Source of the DNA: CBDCGJ01 sp965238305
Lineage (GTDB): Bacteria; Pseudomonadota; Alphaproteobacteria; GCA-2731375
Length of the DNA stretch: 64,000 nucleotides
Assembly (NCBI GenBank): GCA_965238305.1
Contig: CBDEHK010000001.1
Coordinates: forward strand, 1,116,001 to 1,180,000
Direction: 5' to 3'
Shown: positions 60,617 to 64,000 of the stretch, piece by piece
Layout of the letters: each line of letters begins with the position of its first letter
Position numbering within the stretch: position 1 is the first letter of the stretch
The notes under the pieces: model-generated
What the model was told of the DNA's origin: nothing
The model's input: only the letters and a program-made list of their open reading frames with translations
Databases searched by the model: none
Translations under genes and position numbers: made by a program

Positions 60617-61365
60617 TAGATGACCCCCGCTTCGTTACGTAGTTTATTGACCAGCTCGGCGACATCTTCGACTTTCACACCAGCATCGCGCGACGGTGGT
60701 TCGGCCACATTCAAGGTGGTCAGATGCGGGGCGATGTCGACGCCCAGATCTTCCGGGGTTTTTTCGTCGATCGGCTTCTTCTTTGCCTTCATGATGTTGG
60801 GCAAGGAAGCATAACGCGGCTCGTTCAAGCGCAAATCGGTGGTGACCACCGCCGGTAGCGACAACGACACCGTTTGCAAGCCACTATCGACTTCGCGGGT
60901 GACATCGACTTTGCCATCGGCAAAATTGAGTTCGGAAGCGAAGGTGCCTTGCGACCAGCCCAGCAGTGCCGAAAGCATTTGCCCAGTTTGGCTGCTGTCG
61001 TTGTCGATTGCCTGCTTACCAACAATAACCAATTCCGGTTGCTCTTCGTCGACAATCGCCTTCATCAGCTTGGCAACATGCAAAGGTTCGAGTTCCTGAT
61101 CGGTTTTAACCAGAATACCACGGTCCGCACCCATCGCCAGCGCCGTTCGGATCGTTTCCTGACATTGCTGAACACCCATGGACACGGCAATTACTTCCGT
61201 TGCGGTCCCGGCTTCTTTCAAGCGAATCGCCTCTTCGATCGCGATTTCATCAAAGGGATTCATCGACATCTTCACGTTGTTCAGATCGACACCTGTACCG
61301 TCAGATTTAACGCGGATTTTCACGTTGTAATCGACCACGCGTTTTACCGCCACGAGGACTTTCAT
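60616..61365 (-). CDS. etfB: Electron transfer flavoprotein subunit beta
   Basis: A 249-residue AMP-binding subunit of ETF. The start MKVLVAVKRVVDYNVKIRVK and the signature VRTALAMGADRGILVKTD are typical, and the recognition loop PRYASLPNIMKAKKKPIDEK contacts dehydrogenases. It is the first gene of etfBA, behind a good sigma70-type promoter with a leader of about 95 bases. Confidence 0.97.
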   Translation of the reverse strand: MKVLVAVKRVVDYNVKIRVKSDGTGVDLNNVKMSMNPFDEIAIEEAIRLKEAGTATEVIAVSMGVQQCQETIRTALAMGADRGILVKTDQELEPLHVAKLMKAIVDEEQPELVIVGKQAIDNDSSQTGQMLSALLGWSQGTFASELNFADGKVDVTREVDSGLQTVSLSLPAVVTTDLRLNEPRYASLPNIMKAKKKPIDEKTPEDLGVDIAPHLTTLNVAEPPSRDAGVKVEDVAELVNKLRNEAGVI

Positions 61366-61465
61366 CGCCTTCCTCTCTTATAAAGGGGGAAACAGAATAA
61401 GTACTTTAATAAACGAACTAGTATTCGCCCGGCCAAATTAGGAAAGGCAACACTTATTGCGGCGC

Positions 61466-61494
61466 ACAATAGTCGCGGATGCAAAGCCTGTCAA
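61466..61494 (-). promoter_or_regulatory. Sigma70-type promoter of etfBA
   Basis: On the minus strand a perfect TTGACA (61489-61494) and TATTGT (61466-61471) are spaced by exactly 17 bp, about 100 bp before the etfB start. No operator-like symmetry is visible nearby. Confidence 0.65.
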
Positions 61495-61549
61495 CGCGGG
61501 AAAAAGCAAATAATCAGCGGCTTTTTGCGATAGCAAATAGCGCGCGCAA

Positions 61550-62113
61550 TCAGCGGTTTTCGCCGGGTGTCCACAGCACGTCGGCTGCCCCAATGTCATT
61601 CATATAACGCGCCGCGACGAAGAAAAAATCGGACAGGCGATTTAGATAGTGGATCGCTGCGGGGTTGATGTCTTCTTGCCGCGCCAGGGCGACAATATGT
61701 CGTTCAGCCCGCCGCGACACGGTTCGGCAAAGATGCAGGTAGGCAGATGCGGCCGACCCACCCGGCAAAATAAAGGAATTCAAATCTGTCAGAGCGGCAT
61801 TAAGTAGGTCAATTTCCGCTTCCAGCCGCTGCACTTGCGCTTCGACAATGCGGAGGGGGGGGTATTTTGGATCTGCGCTTTCTGGAACACAAAGATCGGC
61901 GCCTAGATCGAATAAATCGTTCTGGATGCGTGCCAGCATCTGTTCCATATCGCCATCGATATGCAACAACGCCAGACCAATGGTGGCATTGGTTTCGTCC
62001 ACATCCCCATAAGCGGTAACCCGCAAATCGTCTTTATCCACCCGGCTGCCATCACCTAAACTGGTCTGGCCTTTGCCGCCGCCGCGGGTATAGATTTTTG
62101 TCAGCTTGACCAT
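61550..62113 (-). CDS. Cob(I)yrinic acid a,c-diamide adenosyltransferase (PduO type)
   Basis: A 187-residue ATP:cob(I)alamin adenosyltransferase. The ATP-binding start is KIYTRGGGKGQTSLGDGSRV, followed by GDVDETNATIGLAL and the helix with FILPGGSAASAYLHLCRTVS and RRAERHIVAL, residues that bind ATP and cobalamin. It makes adenosylcobalamin for enzymes such as methylmalonyl-CoA mutase. It lies 8 bp after a small membrane protein gene and precedes the etf promoter region. Confidence 0.95.
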   Translation of the reverse strand: MVKLTKIYTRGGGKGQTSLGDGSRVDKDDLRVTAYGDVDETNATIGLALLHIDGDMEQMLARIQNDLFDLGADLCVPESADPKYPPLRIVEAQVQRLEAEIDLLNAALTDLNSFILPGGSAASAYLHLCRTVSRRAERHIVALARQEDINPAAIHYLNRLSDFFFVAARYMNDIGAADVLWTPGENR

Positions 62114-62121
62114 CGCCCTAT

Positions 62122-62313
62122 TCAGCCCCGAAAAAATAAAATCGCAATAATGACCAGCACGGCGGCGAACTGCAATCCAACGCGCCAGCGCATCATCAAG
62201 TTGGACCGTTTGGCCCCGGCGTTACCGCCGCGCGCCATTGAGATAACACCGATCAATAATACGGCCACAACAGCGACTAAAACGATCCCAAGCAGAATGT
62301 CGAGGAAACCCAT
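62122..62313 (-). CDS. HIG1-domain (twin transmembrane) small protein
   Basis: A 63-residue protein with two helices (ILLGIVLVAVVAVLLIGVIS and LQFAAVLVIIAILFF) around the loop SNLMMRWRVGLQ, the HIG1 mark. Eukaryotic homologues assist respiratory complexes. The gene is regularly placed next to the adenosyltransferase and etf genes in alphaproteobacteria. Confidence 0.88.
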   Translation of the reverse strand: MGFLDILLGIVLVAVVAVLLIGVISMARGGNAGAKRSNLMMRWRVGLQFAAVLVIIAILFFRG

Positions 62314-62328
62314 CGTCGCAGTCGCCGA

Positions 62329-62562
62329 TTATTCGCTTGGCCTTTGGCGGGTAAAGGTTGCCGCGTAATAAGCTTCGCCGTCAAACAGCGCATTCGGTTG
62401 CCCCGGCCCTTCGATCATGAAGTATTTCCGCTTCACAATGGGCCCGGCGAGAGAGAAGCCCTGCTTGCCCATTTCCCGGCGGTGGTATTCCATCGCCGCA
62501 GGCATAAATTCCTTGGCCAAGACGGTTATCCGCTCGATGCCGTCGTCTTCAATATCGCTCAT
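62329..62562 (-). CDS. Conserved-looking 77-residue protein of unknown function
   Basis: A soluble protein of 77 residues, for example IERITVLAKEFMPAAMEYHR and FMIEGPGQPNALFDGEAYYA. I do not recognise a family. GGGAGAAG precedes ATG 62562. It lies 15 bp upstream of the HIG1 protein gene on the same strand, so it belongs to that operon. Confidence 0.65.
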   Translation of the reverse strand: MSDIEDDGIERITVLAKEFMPAAMEYHRREMGKQGFSLAGPIVKRKYFMIEGPGQPNALFDGEAYYAATFTRQRPSE

Positions 62563-62632
62563 CTTCTTCTCCCGAAGTCGCGTTGATCATTGTTCTTTGC
62601 CGAATAGCGCAATTTCCGCCAATTGGAAACAT

Positions 62633-63613
62633 CTAAACATGTCCGTCAGTGAAATTCGACCGCCAAAGAGGCTTTAAGCGGGCAATCTGTTCGTCCGCCA
62701 AGGGACCGGCCTGTTGTGCGGCGATGGCGACATCCAAATGGGCCAGTTCCGCCAGCCCAACAACGACGCATGAAATTGCCGGATGGCTGAGGCCAAATCG
62801 CAACGCCAACGTCGCGCCATTCTCGTAAGGCTGACCCATCGCGGTAAAGATCTTCCGCGCCCGGGCCTGCTCTGTCGCCAGTTCGGCATTCGGTGTGACC
62901 GGAATTTCACGGCCATGGACGACCGGGCTTGCCAACACCCCGGCGGCAAAGGTGCGAATATTCATCACCGCTACATTCTGGGCCTGGCAGTGATCCAATA
63001 AACCATTGAAATTGGCGCTGTCCCAATCATCAGCCACCGCATGGCCGGCGCTCGGATTGAGCAGATTATAATAAACCTGCGCCGCATTCATTCGCCCGCT
63101 ATCGACAATTTTGAGGCATTCCGCCGGATCGCCCAAAGCGGTGAAACCGATGTGATCGAATAGCCCTTGGCCTCTGAGCTTGTCCAACGCATCCACTACG
63201 CCCCCGGAGCGCAAGACGTCATCGGCGGTGAAACCATCGATGCCAGGGAAATTGTGCAGCATATAAACATCAATACGATCCCGTTGCAGGCGTTTTAGAC
63301 TGCCTGTTAATGACCGTTCGATTTGCCCTGAAATATCCCCCAAGTCCGACACATCGAGGGAAAATTTACTGGAGATATAAGGCTGTTGCGCCGCCGGCAG
63401 GGGTTTCAGCAAGGCACCAATCGCGGTTTCCGATTGGCCCTGGCCGTAACTTTCCGCGGTATCGATCCAATTGATGCCGACCTCAAGGACCCGATCCAAC
63501 AGTTTTTGTTTTGTCGCATCGTCGCCATGGATCACGATGCCGCCAACAAAACCACCGCCAATAATAATTTCGGAAACTTCAAGGCCAGTGCGGCCAAACG
63601 GCCTGGTTTTCAT
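62633..63613 (-). CDS. Aldo/keto reductase
   Basis: A 326-residue NADPH-dependent TIM-barrel reductase. The active set is Asp and Tyr in NWIDTAESYGQGQSE, the Lys in YISSKFSLDVS and the His in VYMLHNFPG. It begins KTRPFGRTGLEVSEIIIGGG, typical of the family. The physiological substrate is unknown. I chose ATG 63613 with AGGAG 7 bp upstream; a longer frame overlaps the divergent MFS gene. Confidence 0.92.
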   Translation of the reverse strand: MKTRPFGRTGLEVSEIIIGGGFVGGIVIHGDDATKQKLLDRVLEVGINWIDTAESYGQGQSETAIGALLKPLPAAQQPYISSKFSLDVSDLGDISGQIERSLTGSLKRLQRDRIDVYMLHNFPGIDGFTADDVLRSGGVVDALDKLRGQGLFDHIGFTALGDPAECLKIVDSGRMNAAQVYYNLLNPSAGHAVADDWDSANFNGLLDHCQAQNVAVMNIRTFAAGVLASPVVHGREIPVTPNAELATEQARARKIFTAMGQPYENGATLALRFGLSHPAISCVVVGLAELAHLDVAIAAQQAGPLADEQIARLKPLWRSNFTDGHV

Positions 63614-63682
63614 ACCGCTACTCCTATTTACCGAATTCATGTAGCTTGTCGCCTTCACCGTGTTGTGTGCAAGGACTAAAAA

Positions 63683-64000
63683 GTGCAAGGCAAATGGTTT
63701 TCAATCGCCGTCCTGGCAATTTGTGAAGTGGCCGCGTTGGCATTATGGTTTTCCGCCACCGTTATTGTGCCGGTCCTGCGGGATCAATATGATCTGACCG
63801 CGACGCAAGCTTCGCTCTTCACCTCTAGCGTTCAGGCTGGTTTTGTTGCCGGTGCCCTATTGAGCGCCTTGTTCAACATTGCCGACCGCTTCGACCCCCG
63901 GCGCATCTTCATGTATTCCACTTTGATCGCTTGTGGCGGCAACGCCGTAATTTTGCTGATTGAACCAACATCCTATTGGCTACCCGTGCTGCGGTTTGTG
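63683..64000 (+). CDS. MFS transporter, 5' part cut by the window end
   Basis: The first 106 codons of an MFS carrier, open to the last base. Helix 1 is FSIAVLAICEVAALALWFSA, helix 2 is LFTSSVQAGFVAGALLSALF and the loop 2-3 motif is NIADRFDPRRIFMYS. The start is GTG 63683 with AGGA upstream. It is divergent from the aldo/keto reductase gene across 69 bp. The substrate is unknown. Confidence 0.85.
   Translation, partial: MQGKWFSIAVLAICEVAALALWFSATVIVPVLRDQYDLTATQASLFTSSVQAGFVAGALLSALFNIADRFDPRRIFMYSTLIACGGNAVILLIEPTSYWLPVLRFV

Noticed and set aside
1..64000. tRNA genes, rRNA genes, CRISPR arrays or prophage
   Set aside because: No cloverleaf-like sequence, rRNA motif, regular spaced repeat, integrase, terminase or capsid-type gene was seen on reading both strands; small RNAs cannot be excluded without a covariance search.

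Overview
The window reads as chromosomal DNA of a heterotrophic alphaproteobacterium, probably Rhodospirillales-like and free-living. The supports are the alphaproteobacterial blocks etfB-etfA / 3-hydroxybutyryl-CoA dehydrogenase / adenosyltransferase / HIG1-type membrane protein, chorismate mutase-hisC-prephenate dehydrogenase, kdsB-pheA facing a membrane-anchored cytochrome c, dapF-mtaB-ftsY, and a full yej (microcin C / oligopeptide) ABC operon. Coding density is high, base composition is moderately GC-rich, and GTG or TTG starts recur. I see no rRNA, tRNA, insertion sequence, phage gene, CRISPR array or replication origin.

Layout. 1-4 kb: a seven-PAS hybrid histidine kinase. 4-6.4 kb: a twin-arginine nitroreductase-like gene and its MarR regulator behind a promoter whose -10 lies inside a perfect 34-bp palindrome, then a glyoxalase-fold protein. 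6.4-12.5 kb (minus strand): a luciferase-like flavin oxidoreductase, an ATC-hydrolase-like protein, a pirin, an exported beta-propeller protein and an acyl-CoA dehydrogenase. 12.5-16.5 kb: an ABM-fold monooxygenase, a long inverted repeat, a phytanoyl-CoA-dioxygenase/DUF1805/EthD operon facing an SDR gene, and an XRE regulator. 16.5-20.5 kb: an NTF2-like protein, a DUF3237 protein, TRAP permeases without a binding protein, and a class II aldolase. 20.6-22.3 kb: an acetyltransferase, a lipoprotein and gene debris that includes a broken copy of the neighbouring cytochrome b561 gene.

22.3-28.7 kb: cytochrome b561-YceI, a DUF1194 protein, dapF-mtaB-ftsY and an MFS carrier. 28.7-33.9 kb: an amine-oxidase-type flavoprotein, an SDR protein without the usual catalytic residues, pheA, kdsB, cycM-like cytochrome and hisN. 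34-42.5 kb: two paralogous peptide-binding proteins, YejB, YejE, YejF and a GhrA-like reductase. 42.5-52 kb: a membrane PAS histidine kinase, an NlpC/P60 peptidase coupled to a small MarR-like protein, leucyl aminopeptidase, two GSTs, an orphan TAXI binding protein, a hotdog thioesterase pair, a DapA-like aldolase and an ArsR-SRPBCC-GST operon. 52-64 kb: an F420-type LLM oxidoreductase, metY behind a structured leader, aromatic and histidine biosynthesis genes, a methyltransferase, the etf block, an aldo/keto reductase and the start of an MFS gene cut by the window end.

How the genes fit together. Amino-acid synthesis (dapF, pheA, chorismate mutase, prephenate dehydrogenase, hisC, hisN, metY), peptide import and breakdown (yej, leucyl aminopeptidase) and fatty-acid-type oxidation feeding ETF (acyl-CoA dehydrogenase, 3-hydroxybutyryl-CoA dehydrogenase, etfAB) form the core. 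Around them sit small regulator-plus-enzyme cassettes for xenobiotic or redox chemistry. I did not find a clearly new multi-gene defence or mobile system. The best leads are the palindromic operator of the nitroreductase-MarR pair, the PhyH-DUF1805-EthD operon, the metY leader, the inverted repeat near 12.9 kb and the cytochrome b561 remnant.
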